Counted from the stretch's first letter, positions 25,677 through 34,238 are shown. The stretch is 36,184 nt of DNA from JBDIVL01 sp039794405 (GCA_039794405.1 JBDIVL010000039.1:1-36184); one strand, 5' to 3'. A program made the numbers and translations. The notes: generated from the sequence alone by a model not told the origin.

Positions 25677-26759
25677 ATGAGATTAAATCGTGCAACACCA
25701 CAAACAACAAATCAACTCCTCCCCCTGTCTTCTCTCCCTTCTTCCCGGGGGGTGGTAAAAAAATTTGTTCAGGAAAAGATATTCTCATCCTGGAATATCA
25801 TAATATTCTTGCTACCCTTCATTTTTTCTGTAATAGACTCTGCAAATGGAGAGAGAATTCATATCGAAATTAAGGATAAAGTAACTTTGCCTGAGAAACA
25901 AATGGTTCTCGGTGATATTGCATACGTTTCATGTAATGATCCATCTCTTCTGGAAAGGATAAATGGCATCCTTATAGGAAATACTCCATGGCCCGGCTAT
26001 GTCAGAAAAATAGAAAAGGATATTATTAGCGCACGCCTTGCGGATGACGGAATTGATCTCAAAGAAGTAGTTTTTGGCAATACCGCATCTTCATTAGTTA
26101 CCGTAGAATCGATAACCATTACAGGAGAGGAAATTATAAAGAAGGCAAAAGAATACCTCCTGTCAAGACAATCACAACCTGATGGAAGTGAAATAGTTAT
26201 TGAATCCGACAGAATACCAATGGATAAATTACTGCCAGTCAATGAAGGAGATATCCGTTTTGAAGTATCACAGACCGATGCCAATAAAGAAAGAGGCAAT
26301 GTTCAACTTATCGTACGCGTGTTTATTAATGACAAGCAGCATTTGAAGATACCGGTATTCTTTCATATACGGGTATATGAGGATGTCGTTACCACCACGA
26401 GGAAAATAAGCCGGGATACCATTCTGGATCCAGACGATATAGAGATCAGAAGAATGGAAACAACAAAGCTGATGGGTGTAACATTTGATACTATTGAAGA
26501 TCTTGTAGGAAAACGGGTCATACGCTCAATCCCGTCAAATATACCAATTACTGCTGATCTTGTGAACAATCCCCCTGTTATAAAAAAAGGCGATTTTATC
26601 AAGGTACTCGTTCAATCAGGCAATCTTCACATTGTAACAAAGGGAGTAGCAAAAGAAGATGGTTATTTTGGGAAAATCATCCGGGTTAAAAATATCGATT
26701 CGAAAAAAGAACTCTATGGCAGGGTTGAAGATATCTCTACAGTTAAAATTGTTTTATAA
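25677..26759 (+). CDS. flgA: Flagellar P-ring assembly chaperone FlgA
   Basis: FlgA is a periplasmic chaperone for P-ring formation by FlgI. Its C-terminal 125 residues carry the SAF-type domain: TTRKISRDTILDPDDIEIRR, LVGKRVIRSIPSNIPI and KKGDFIKVLVQSGNLHI. The protein has 360 residues. The export signal (about 37-57, SSWNIIIFLLPFIFSVIDS) is preceded by some 36 residues rich in Pro, Ser, Thr and Gln that do not look like FlgA. A reasonable ribosome binding site (AAAGGG) supports the ATG used, but the true start could be nearer the hydrophobic segment. Confidence 0.9.
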   Translation: MRLNRATPQTTNQLLPLSSLPSSRGVVKKFVQEKIFSSWNIIIFLLPFIFSVIDSANGERIHIEIKDKVTLPEKQMVLGDIAYVSCNDPSLLERINGILIGNTPWPGYVRKIEKDIISARLADDGIDLKEVVFGNTASSLVTVESITITGEEIIKKAKEYLLSRQSQPDGSEIVIESDRIPMDKLLPVNEGDIRFEVSQTDANKERGNVQLIVRVFINDKQHLKIPVFFHIRVYEDVVTTTRKISRDTILDPDDIEIRRMETTKLMGVTFDTIEDLVGKRVIRSIPSNIPITADLVNNPPVIKKGDFIKVLVQSGNLHIVTKGVAKEDGYFGKIIRVKNIDSKKELYGRVEDISTVKIVL

Positions 26760-26770
26760 TAAAATACATT

Positions 26771-27571
26771 ATGAAAAATATCATTACATCACTACAACAC
26801 CGTAATAGCCAGGATAAATACCTTAACCCACAACAAGCCTTCTCCTCCAGGAAGGGCAAATCTCCCTGTTCCTCCCTTATAAAGGGGGGAATAAGGGAGA
26901 CTTGCAAGCAAGAAGAGGTAAAAACACTTCTGGAAAAAAAGAACATTTTACTGGCTAGTACATTGGTATATCTTTTTATAAATTCGGTACTGCTAATTCC
27001 AAGTAACAATGTTGCTCTGGCCAGTTCCATTTGGAAGAAACGAATTACACTCAATACAAATCTTTATAATGATAACAGGGCAAGGGCGGTAGGAGATATT
27101 GTTACAGTAGAAATTAATGAATCAACGGAAATTACCGGAACAGAAGATTCCAGCGCTAATAATAGCAAAAATCACAGTGTCAATCTGGATACTTCAAGTT
27201 TCTTAACAAGTGTAAAAGATATTAGTGGTTATTTACCGAATTTTACAGCGGATACAAGCCACAGTTTTAGTGGTACAGGAGAGTACGAAAGCAATCGCAA
27301 TATTAATTTAGAACTCACTGCAGTTGTTACGGAAATACTTGCTAATGGCAACTTAATTATTGAAGGAAACCGTGATGTCAACGTAAATGGTGAAAAATAC
27401 AATATCAAAGTATCGGGTATTGCTCGACCAATCGATATCAGCTTAGATAACGTAATTCAATCATCCTCTATTGCAAACGCTAGTATAACACTCGAAGGCA
27501 AGGGATTTTTGACACGCGCCGGCAAACGAGGCTGGTGGAACCGTATCAGGGAAGCCGTGTGGCCATTTTAA
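26771..27571 (+). CDS. flgH: Flagellar L-ring protein FlgH, with N-terminal extension
   Basis: FlgH forms the outer-membrane L ring. Family blocks are NLYNDNRARAVGDIVTVEIN (about 98-117), the central SHSFSGTGEYESNRNINLEL and NGNLIIEGNRDVNVNGEKYN, and a SSIANASITLEGKG region. A hydrophobic signal (about 58-84, ending NNVALA) comes only after 57 residues. The DNA for that extension contains an imperfect palindrome (26858-26903). No ribosome binding site precedes the ATG; AAGAGG at 26913-26918 could serve a CTG start at 26930. The signal is cut after ALA and lacks the lipobox cysteine found in classical FlgH. Confidence 0.88.
   Translation: MKNIITSLQHRNSQDKYLNPQQAFSSRKGKSPCSSLIKGGIRETCKQEEVKTLLEKKNILLASTLVYLFINSVLLIPSNNVALASSIWKKRITLNTNLYNDNRARAVGDIVTVEINESTEITGTEDSSANNSKNHSVNLDTSSFLTSVKDISGYLPNFTADTSHSFSGTGEYESNRNINLELTAVVTEILANGNLIIEGNRDVNVNGEKYNIKVSGIARPIDISLDNVIQSSSIANASITLEGKGFLTRAGKRGWWNRIREAVWPF
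26858..26903. repeat. Imperfect palindrome inside the 5' part of flgH
   Basis: Left arm AAATCTCCCTGTTCCTCCCTT and right arm AAGGGGGGAATAAGGGAGACTT pair along about 20 bases around ATAA. It has the look of a small dispersed palindromic element translated in frame. Confidence 0.75.
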
Positions 27572-27572
27572 A

Positions 27573-27612
27573 AGCATATAGCTGAAAGCCATAGCTATCA
27601 GCTTTCATAGGA
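27573..27612. repeat. AGCTGATAG-type palindromic repeat between flgH and flgI
   Basis: TAGCTGAAAGCCATAGC followed by TATCAGCTTTCA gives a short inverted repeat around 27580-27608. It is of the same family as the tracts at 15848, 18722 and 23817. Confidence 0.6.
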
Positions 27613-27626
27613 AATCAAAACTGTTT

Positions 27627-28757
27627 ATGAAAAATTATATCTTTCAATATCGGCTTATAACTTTTCCTATAATAATCATTTTTCTCTTTACATCACTGCA
27701 TGCACCTGTACAGGGAGCTGTTCGTGCAAAGGATGTAGCCTATGTACAGGGAGTCCGTGATAATCAACTTTTCGGGTATGGCCTTGTTATAGGACTTCAG
27801 AGTACAGGTGATAACAGCCAAATTTTTAAGGTTACAAGGCAGTTAGCGATAAATGCCTTTGAAAAGCTGGGCGTGCTTTTAACACCATCCGATTTTTTCT
27901 CAAAGAATATCGCAGCGGTTATGGTCACCGCTAACATTCCTGCATTTGCAAGGCCTGGAGACAAACTTGACGTAGTCGTTTCTTCTATTGGTGACGCAAA
28001 AAGTCTCGAAGGCGGTGTCTTACTCCAAACGGCATTACAGGGCGCCGACAATGAAGTATATGCAGTCGCCCAGGGCCCTTTAACCATCGGTGGATTCAAC
28101 GTAGAAGGACAAGCTCAATCTTCCCGAAAGAATATATCCACAACGGGATATATCTCAGATGGCGCCATCGTAGAAAAAGAAATTTTATCTTCTATTTTAT
28201 GTGGCAAATCTCTCAGCGTCATCTTACGAGAACCCGATTTTACAACGGCAAAACGGCTTATAGAAGCAATTAATAACCTGTATCCAAATACGGCAAAAGC
28301 AATAGATGCTGCAGTTATTAATATTACGCCTCCACAAGATTTTCAATCAGAAGAAACTATCGTACAATTTATAGCGAATATCGAAGAACTATACATCAAA
28401 CCGGATAGCATCGCCAGGGTCATTATTAATGAACGTACAGGGACAATTGTTGCCGGAGAAAATGTCAGAATATCGACAGTTGCGGTCGCACATGGAAATT
28501 TAACGATTACAATTACAGAAAAACCTGAAGTCTCACAGCCGAATGCCCTCTCATCTGGAGAAACAAAAAGGGTACCACGGACAGACATTCAGGTAACGGA
28601 GGAGGAAAAAAGACTCCACGTACTGGAAGCGGGTGCATCGATTTCTGATGTTGCCAGAGCATTGAATGTGTTAGGAGTGACTCCTCGTGATCTTATTTCT
28701 ATATTCCAAGCTATCAAAAAAGCCGGTGCGCTTCACGCAGAACTTATCGTAATGTAA
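27627..28757 (+). CDS. flgI: Flagellar P-ring protein FlgI
   Basis: FlgI builds the periplasmic P ring around the rod. The 376-residue precursor has a clear signal peptide (about 1-31, ending PVQGA). Then come VRDNQLFGYGLVIGLQSTGD, KNIAAVMVTANIPAFARPGD and LDVVVSSIGDAKSLEGGVLL. The C-terminal INERTGTIVAGENVRIS and LNVLGVTPRDLISIFQAIKK blocks complete the family pattern. It is of normal length. It is bracketed by flgH and flgJ, as in most Gram-negative clusters. Confidence 0.96.
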   Translation: MKNYIFQYRLITFPIIIIFLFTSLHAPVQGAVRAKDVAYVQGVRDNQLFGYGLVIGLQSTGDNSQIFKVTRQLAINAFEKLGVLLTPSDFFSKNIAAVMVTANIPAFARPGDKLDVVVSSIGDAKSLEGGVLLQTALQGADNEVYAVAQGPLTIGGFNVEGQAQSSRKNISTTGYISDGAIVEKEILSSILCGKSLSVILREPDFTTAKRLIEAINNLYPNTAKAIDAAVINITPPQDFQSEETIVQFIANIEELYIKPDSIARVIINERTGTIVAGENVRISTVAVAHGNLTITITEKPEVSQPNALSSGETKRVPRTDIQVTEEEKRLHVLEAGASISDVARALNVLGVTPRDLISIFQAIKKAGALHAELIVM

Positions 28758-28790
28758 AACAGTATCATTTCCGGAGAATGGAGTTTATTT

Positions 28791-29180
28791 ATGGAAAATT
28801 ATTCATCATTGCCCCCCCTATTACTTTCTCAACCCGCTTCTCTTGAAGTGATGAAAAATTTAAATCAAAAAGACGTAAATACCGATACATCCGCCATGAA
28901 AAAGATGTCGCAGGATTTCGAATCAATCCTTATGAGCTTTGTTATTAAGGCCATGTGGCAAACGATACCGAAATCGAATTTATTTGAAGAAAATAATGGT
29001 GGAATAGATACTTACACGGAAATCATGCATGCCGCCCTTGCGCAAGATATTACCGCAAAAGGTGGTCTTGGAATTTCATCTGTCATCTATCAACAATTGA
29101 TTAATAAGAAGGAACACCCTGAACAGCCAGGCAGGGTAGACACCACCTACGAAAAATTGAATCATCGGGATGGGGCCTGA
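28791..29180 (+). CDS. flgJ: Rod-binding protein FlgJ, single-domain form
   Basis: The 129 residues cover only the rod-binding domain: MSQDFESILMSFVIKAMWQT, GGIDTYTEIMHAALAQDIT and KGGLGISSVIYQQL. The C-terminal muramidase domain of enterobacterial FlgJ is absent, as in many non-enteric bacteria, so a separate lytic enzyme must open the cell wall for the rod. CGGAGAATGGAG precedes the ATG. It follows flgI by 33 bases. Confidence 0.88.
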   Translation: MENYSSLPPLLLSQPASLEVMKNLNQKDVNTDTSAMKKMSQDFESILMSFVIKAMWQTIPKSNLFEENNGGIDTYTEIMHAALAQDITAKGGLGISSVIYQQLINKKEHPEQPGRVDTTYEKLNHRDGA

Positions 29181-29239
29181 TTTTGGCAGGCAATGCCTGC
29201 TACACCCGAACTCTCCCTGCATGAAGATAAGAAAAAAGG

Positions 29240-29746
29240 ATGAAAATGTATATGAGTCTGATAAACGAATTTATTGAAACACTTGAGCGATTGTCTGCTG
29301 TTTATGATGAACTCTTTGAAACCGCAAAGGAAAAACAACGCTACTTAATCTCAGGAAACATCGAAGGATTAGAAACACTTCTCTATCAGGAAAAAAACCA
29401 AACTGAGATTGCACAGCTCCTTGAAGAAAAAAGACAGAATATCATAAAAAGGTATAGCAAAGAACATGATATTCAAGATACTATTACGATACATTCTCTG
29501 ATGGATAGAATAGATCATACGTATAGCAAAAAAATCAGTACCCTCATTGATAAATTAACACATGTTATAAAACTATTACAGGATTTGAATGAAGTCAATG
29601 CAAGCCTGATACATTATTCACTTGAGATTACAGATGATATTTTAAAAATGTTTTGTCCGTCTGCCCTCCAATACCCTGTATATCAACACACCGGAAAAAT
29701 GTTGGGAAACGAATTATCAAGGGTTTTGATTGATACGGAAATTTAG
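29240..29746 (+). CDS. flgN: Flagellar export chaperone FlgN
   Basis: FlgN guards the hook-filament junction proteins FlgK and FlgL before export. This 168-residue, fully helical cytoplasmic protein has the family's N-terminal pattern (LINEFIETLERLSAVYDELF, then KQRYLISGNIEGLETLLYQE). Its assignment rests on that and on its place 11 bases before flgK. Several ATGs lie in a row (29240, 29246, 29252), so the exact start is open. Confidence 0.8.
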   Translation: MKMYMSLINEFIETLERLSAVYDELFETAKEKQRYLISGNIEGLETLLYQEKNQTEIAQLLEEKRQNIIKRYSKEHDIQDTITIHSLMDRIDHTYSKKISTLIDKLTHVIKLLQDLNEVNASLIHYSLEITDDILKMFCPSALQYPVYQHTGKMLGNELSRVLIDTEI

Positions 29747-29757
29747 GAGTAAAAACT

Positions 29758-31740
29758 ATGGCATCTGATCTGCAAATTGGTTTAAGCGGCATATTGACCT
29801 CTCAACGTGCCATGTTAATAGCTGCCCATAATATCTCAAATTCGAATACCAAAGGATATACGAGGCAGTCATCCATCATGGCCACGAGGGTACCCATGGT
29901 TACAAATGCGGGCACAATCGGGCAAGGCGTAGAGTTGGTTAAAATCATACGGCAAAAAGATGACTACCTCAACAGCCGTCTCAGGGACGTTACGTCATCG
30001 GTTGGCAGCGCCTCAGTAAAAAGGCAATATTTGAGGGAACTGGAAACCGTCTTTAATGAAACATCCGATGCAAGCCTTACGAATGCGTTGGCCTCTTTTT
30101 TTAAAAGCATCAATGATCTTTCACAATCCCCGGAAAATATTAGTTCCCGCTCAACACTTTTAGAAAATGCCAATACTTTGGCTGATACCTTCCAGAGAAT
30201 ACCAACTGAATTGGATCAAATGAGGACGTTTATTAAGCAAAGCATTGAAAGCAAGGTGTCAGATGTGAACAATCTCACGGCAAGTATTGCAGACGTCAAT
30301 AAACAAATTGTCAGCTTCAAGATTAAAGGCATTGAATCCAACGATCTGTTAGATAAGCGGGATTCCTTACTCTTGGATCTTAGTAAACTCATTAACGTCC
30401 GGATCAAAACACAAGGAAACGGCAGTATAGATGTTATGACCTACGAAGGAGCATTAGTCTCAGGAACAAACTCTACGGCACTCACTTCTAACGTAGACAC
30501 AAATGGCGACATCCACATTACCAATGTGGATGAAACTTCGAATTATACGTTTAAGACCGGAGAAATTAAGGGATTACAGGATCTGTATAATACAACGCTT
30601 GATAATTATGAAGAAAAACTTAACACCCTGGCATCAAGCTTTATCAAGGAAATTAATAAAATACATAGCGAAGGAGTAGGGTTATCGGGCGGGTTCTCCA
30701 GTATAAAATCAGCCAATGCCGTATCCGATGCCACAGCAGCACTCAATGCAGCCGGGCTATCAATCACCCCATCCGATGGCAGCATATATATAACGGTAAC
30801 AAATACAAGTACAGGAGAAGTAACTAAGGAAAAAATTGATGTGGTTGTTACAACCGATTCACTCACCACAGTTAAAAACACCATAAATAGTACTGCAAGC
30901 GGTACCGCAGGGAATATTATGGCAACTATCGTAGATAATAAACTTCGGATCAGCGCAGCGGCAGGATACGAATTCAATTTCTCTTACGCATTGGATCCAA
31001 ATCCTGAAACTACCGGAATAACGGGAACAACCGTACCCTCTATATCTGGCATATATTCAGGGCAATCTAATGATGTATATACATTTACTGCTTTAGGATC
31101 GGGTACCATCGGATCAACTGCCGGACTTCAGGTTGAAGTAAAAGACAGCAGCGGAGCCGTTGTAGCAACACTTGATATAGGCGATGGTTATACAGCCGGA
31201 AATACCATAAATGTTGTGGATGGTATCTCTGCCTCCTTTTCCAGTGGTACGATAAATTCGGGAGATACATTCTCACTCGATGTTATAAATGATTCCGATA
31301 CAACGGACCTTCTCGCTGCATTAGGAATAAATACTTTCTTCAGTGGTACCGACGCCTCCAGCATTGCCGTAAATACAGAAATTAGCAATGATGTATCCCT
31401 CATTGCAGCATCACTTGGTGAGACAGGCAATAATACCAATGCATTGCGTCTGTCTGCATTGCAAGATAATACCAGCGTAGTTAATAATACAACATTTGCT
31501 GATTATCTCCATCAGATATCATCAGCATTAGGAGAAGAAGCAAGTAATGCAAACAAATCGGAAGAAAGTTTTAATGCCTTAGAGACAAGCCTGGGAAATC
31601 GTAGGGATGAAGTATCAGGGGTCTCAGTAGATGAGGAATTAGTTAATCTCGTAAGATTTCAACAGGCATATCAGGCCTCTGCAAAATATATTTCCATCGT
31701 TAATGGACTTACGGAAAAACTGTTGAGTTCGTTTGGATAA
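29758..31740 (+). CDS. flgK: Hook-filament junction protein FlgK
   Basis: FlgK (HAP1) joins hook to filament. The 660 residues begin with the D0/D1 signature LQIGLSGILTSQRAMLIAAH, NISNSNTKGYTRQSS and GVELVKIIRQKDDYLNSRLR. They end with GVSVDEELVNLVRFQQAYQA. SAKYISIVNGLTEKLLSSFG is the final segment, the normal C terminus. The 320-550 part is Ser/Thr/Gly/Asp-rich and inserted-looking, which explains the length above the usual 450-550. TTAGGAG stands about 10 bases before the ATG. Confidence 0.94.
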   Translation: MASDLQIGLSGILTSQRAMLIAAHNISNSNTKGYTRQSSIMATRVPMVTNAGTIGQGVELVKIIRQKDDYLNSRLRDVTSSVGSASVKRQYLRELETVFNETSDASLTNALASFFKSINDLSQSPENISSRSTLLENANTLADTFQRIPTELDQMRTFIKQSIESKVSDVNNLTASIADVNKQIVSFKIKGIESNDLLDKRDSLLLDLSKLINVRIKTQGNGSIDVMTYEGALVSGTNSTALTSNVDTNGDIHITNVDETSNYTFKTGEIKGLQDLYNTTLDNYEEKLNTLASSFIKEINKIHSEGVGLSGGFSSIKSANAVSDATAALNAAGLSITPSDGSIYITVTNTSTGEVTKEKIDVVVTTDSLTTVKNTINSTASGTAGNIMATIVDNKLRISAAAGYEFNFSYALDPNPETTGITGTTVPSISGIYSGQSNDVYTFTALGSGTIGSTAGLQVEVKDSSGAVVATLDIGDGYTAGNTINVVDGISASFSSGTINSGDTFSLDVINDSDTTDLLAALGINTFFSGTDASSIAVNTEISNDVSLIAASLGETGNNTNALRLSALQDNTSVVNNTTFADYLHQISSALGEEASNANKSEESFNALETSLGNRRDEVSGVSVDEELVNLVRFQQAYQASAKYISIVNGLTEKLLSSFG

Positions 31741-32071
31741 ACGTGATCCTCTCCTCGATGGTAAAACCTAGCTTCCAGCATATGGTGCCGAGTTTCAATC
31801 GTTGATCATAATAATTCAAGTTTTGCTATAATCATGACATCCCTTCGGGATTGAGAAAGAAAAAAATACATTGATACCACAATCATGATATCTCTTACAA
31901 TTTGGTTTCAGTCGTTGATCACTATAGCCATTCAGCCATATAACCATCCAGACACTTTTGAAAGATACCATTTATAGTTTTTTCTTTGTGCCCTTTGCGT
32001 CTTTGCGGTGAGCAGAACTGTTACACCTATTTACGTTTATTCATGACTAAATACTCATGGAGGATTAAACC
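31741..32071. other. 330-bp flgK-flgL gap with short repeats
   Basis: No gene is supported. The phrase GTTTCAATCGTTGATCA (31792) recurs as GTTTCAGTCGTTGATCA (31905), and AATCATGACATC recurs as AATCATGATATC (31830, 31881). A small hairpin ATCCC-TTC-GGGAT sits at 31839-31851. A phrase starting TTTTTTCTTTGTG (31978-32019) recurs in degenerate form before fliW (33399-33440). Confidence 0.5.
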
Positions 32072-32983
32072 ATGTCATTGAGAATAACTCAGGAAAGTAT
32101 AAACCGTACAACACTTTCCAATATAAAGTTAAATTTCAAAAAAATGCAGGACATACAAGAAAAACTATCGAACGGCAAGCAGATAAACCGTCCATCCGAC
32201 GATCCTTCTGGTACGAGAAAAGTACTTGGATTAAAAACAGAAGAACTTCAAATACAACAATTTTTAGATAGCACCCAAACAGCGAAAGAACAGATAAGCT
32301 TCATATCACTCGCACTCGAAAATATCCAGGAAATATTTACGAAGGTTAAAGAACTAACCATTCAGGCCGGTAACGATACCCTCGGACAATCGGAAAGAGA
32401 GATCATTGCTGGAGAACTGAACGAACTCATAGAATCAGTTCTTCAATTCTCAAACATGGACAACAATGGCCGTTATATATTTTCAGGAACAAAAACCCTT
32501 ACATCCCCATTTTCAGCCATACGAGACAGCAATAATAAGATAACTTCTGTAACTTACAACGGTAATAATGAAGAAATAAAATACCAAATAAGTCCCAACA
32601 TGTTCATACAGGTAAATTCACCCGGGAATACATTATTTCAGGATAATAATATCTTTTCAACATTAGTATCATTGAGAGACGAACTCGAAGCAACGACCTT
32701 TGACCCTTCCACATTTTCGGGACTAAGGACAAATTTAGAAACTGCGACAGAGGCATTATCAACAGAAATTACAAGGTTCGGTGCAAGAACAAATAGATTA
32801 GAAGTAACAAAAAGCAGGCTTGAAAGTTCACAAGCAGCATTGAAAGAATCAATCTCATATACTGAAGACGCCGACATAGCATCCTTAATCATGGAACTAA
32901 AACAACAAGAAAATATCTTACAATCCTCCCTTCAAACAGGCGCAAGAATTATTCAACCTACCCTGCTCGATTTTCTCCGATAA
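32072..32983 (+). CDS. flgL: Hook-filament junction protein FlgL
   Basis: FlgL (HAP3) sits between FlgK and the flagellin filament. The 303 residues have the flagellin-like N terminus LRITQESINRTTLSNIKLNF, then LSNGKQINRPSDDPSG, and a matching C terminus (YTEDADIASLIMELKQQENI, ending QTGARIIQPTLLDFL). NMDNNGRYIFSGTKTLTSPF is typical of FlgL, separating it from flagellin. ATGGAGGAT precedes the ATG. The gap to flgK (331 bases) suggests its own promoter, but I did not identify one. Confidence 0.93.
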   Translation: MSLRITQESINRTTLSNIKLNFKKMQDIQEKLSNGKQINRPSDDPSGTRKVLGLKTEELQIQQFLDSTQTAKEQISFISLALENIQEIFTKVKELTIQAGNDTLGQSEREIIAGELNELIESVLQFSNMDNNGRYIFSGTKTLTSPFSAIRDSNNKITSVTYNGNNEEIKYQISPNMFIQVNSPGNTLFQDNNIFSTLVSLRDELEATTFDPSTFSGLRTNLETATEALSTEITRFGARTNRLEVTKSRLESSQAALKESISYTEDADIASLIMELKQQENILQSSLQTGARIIQPTLLDFLR

Positions 32984-33200
32984 AATTTGTATAAAAATTC
33001 ACCGTCCTGGATAAAGAAATTGCACTTAACATTGTTAACAATCAGCCCATATTTTCTTCTCTTTGTGGAAAAATTTTCCCTTTTTTTCCTAATAGTTGCC
33101 ATCGTAATCGAAACTTATAAAATTAAAAATGTTCTTAACTGCCAAATTATAAACAGAATAGGATTTTGTTAATTTTTTCATACCCATTGTTCCCTTGCTA

Positions 33201-33216
33201 TGGCATAATGCTTGCG
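33201..33216 (+). promoter_or_regulatory. Sigma-54 promoter upstream of fliW
   Basis: TGGCATAATGCTTGCG matches TGGCA and TTGC perfectly, with GG (33202-33203) and GC (33214-33215) ten bases apart. The start would lie near 33227, leaving a leader of about 260 bases. Confidence 0.7.
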
Positions 33217-33352
33217 TATATTGTAATACGAATTTAGTAATAGCTCACTACAGAGACACAAAAAGTGTAAAAGTATTATTTTTAGAAAGTAAATGTATAG
33301 ATATTCCGGTGAGTCCTCTCACTGAAATACAGCGGCACAATGGCATGCACGG

Positions 33353-33378
33353 GTTTCGGTGTGTAGACACACCGAAAC
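33353..33378. repeat. 12-bp stem hairpin in the fliW leader
   Basis: GTTTCGGTGTGT and ACACACCGAAAC pair perfectly across an AG spacer. Six Ts follow ten bases later (33389-33394), so it could act as an attenuator or a protein site. Confidence 0.8.
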
Positions 33379-33485
33379 ATCTAGACGGTTTTTTAAAGCT
33401 TTTTCTTTGTATTCCCTGTATTTCTGTGAGGAGCTAAACTTTTGAGGAGTTTATTTCTTTAAACTTTAACAATAGGAGTAAAAAC

Positions 33486-33953
33486 ATGGTAGGTGTAGAA
33501 GATAGACCAGTAAAAGAAAATAATATGCTTAATCTGTCAACGGAAAAATTTGGTAATTTACGTATTGAAAAAGAAAATATTATTACCTTTGAAGATGGTA
33601 TATTTGGCTTTGAGGAACTCAAGCAATTTGTAATCGTTAACATTGAAGAATGCCGCCCTTTTGAATGGTTAATTTCCGTGGAAAACCCCCTTATTGCATT
33701 TCCAGTTATTAACCCGGTACCACTTTTTACTGATTATAATCCGATAGAATCCATAGATGACCTGACACCATTAGGCATTACAAACAAGAAATATGTTGAA
33801 ACATTTTGTATCGTCACTATGAATGATCAACCAACAAATGTCACTATAAACCTGAAAGGGCCTATCCTTGTCAATATGAAGAATAAAACGGGAAAACAAT
33901 TTGTGTTAACTGAAGATTATTACAGCCTGCATCATCCGCTCATTCGGAATTAA
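33486..33953 (+). CDS. fliW: Flagellar assembly factor FliW (CsrA antagonist)
   Basis: FliW binds flagellin and the RNA-binding protein CsrA in turn, so that free FliW relieves CsrA repression of flagellin translation. The 155-residue protein has the family signature IITFEDGIFGFEELKQFVIV (residues 35-54) and later ENPLIAFPVINP and CIVTMNDQPTNVTINLKGPI. A 25-residue N-terminal stretch precedes the usual fold start (LSTEKFGNLRI). The ATG at 33486 has AGGAG, while the ATG at 33525 (MLNLSTEKFG) has no ribosome binding site. csrA follows after 36 bases. Confidence 0.95.
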   Translation: MVGVEDRPVKENNMLNLSTEKFGNLRIEKENIITFEDGIFGFEELKQFVIVNIEECRPFEWLISVENPLIAFPVINPVPLFTDYNPIESIDDLTPLGITNKKYVETFCIVTMNDQPTNVTINLKGPILVNMKNKTGKQFVLTEDYYSLHHPLIRN

Positions 33954-33989
33954 ACGATTCATAAATAACTTTCGGAAAGGCAAGACAAC

Positions 33990-34238
33990 ATGCTTATACT
34001 AACAAGGAAGTTAGGAGAAAGCATCACAATCGGAAATGATATAAAGGTTACTATTTTAGAATGTCAAAACAAGCAAGTCAAATTGGGTATTATCGCACCG
34101 AAGGATGTTAAGGTCCACCGAGAGGAGATCTTTGAGAAAATCCAGGAAGAAAACAAGAAGGCATCAAAGATATCTAAGCTCGAAATCGTTGAAATAGCAC
34201 AAAAGTGGCGTAAGGATGGAGAAAAGCCTGATTCTTAA
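33990..34238 (+). CDS. csrA: Carbon storage regulator CsrA (RNA-binding translational repressor)
   Basis: CsrA dimers bind GGA-containing leaders and block translation. The 82-residue sequence starts with the classical LILTRKLGESITIGNDIKVT and has VKLGIIAPKDVKVHREEIF with the RNA-contacting VHRE segment. The C-terminal tail (EENKKASKISKLEIVEIAQK) is longer than in E. coli, as in FliW-partnered CsrA proteins. CGGAAAGG lies before the start. With FliW it forms the partner-switch module controlling late flagellar genes. Confidence 0.96.
   Translation: MLILTRKLGESITIGNDIKVTILECQNKQVKLGIIAPKDVKVHREEIFEKIQEENKKASKISKLEIVEIAQKWRKDGEKPDS

Larger units (their letters stand above)
32984..33485. other. 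500-bp leader upstream of fliW-csrA
   Basis: No gene is supported. It contains a sigma-54 promoter match (33201-33216), a 12-bp perfect hairpin (33353-33378) with a T-run a little downstream (33389-33394), and three AGGA motifs in the last 60 bases before fliW. Confidence 0.5.

Noticed and set aside
31790..31960. CRISPR-like phrases GTTTCAATC and GGGATTGAGAAAG between flgK and flgL
   Set aside because: Only two degenerate copies of each phrase, unequal spacing (113 and 51 bases), no set of equal spacers and no cas gene. It is treated as short intergenic repeats.
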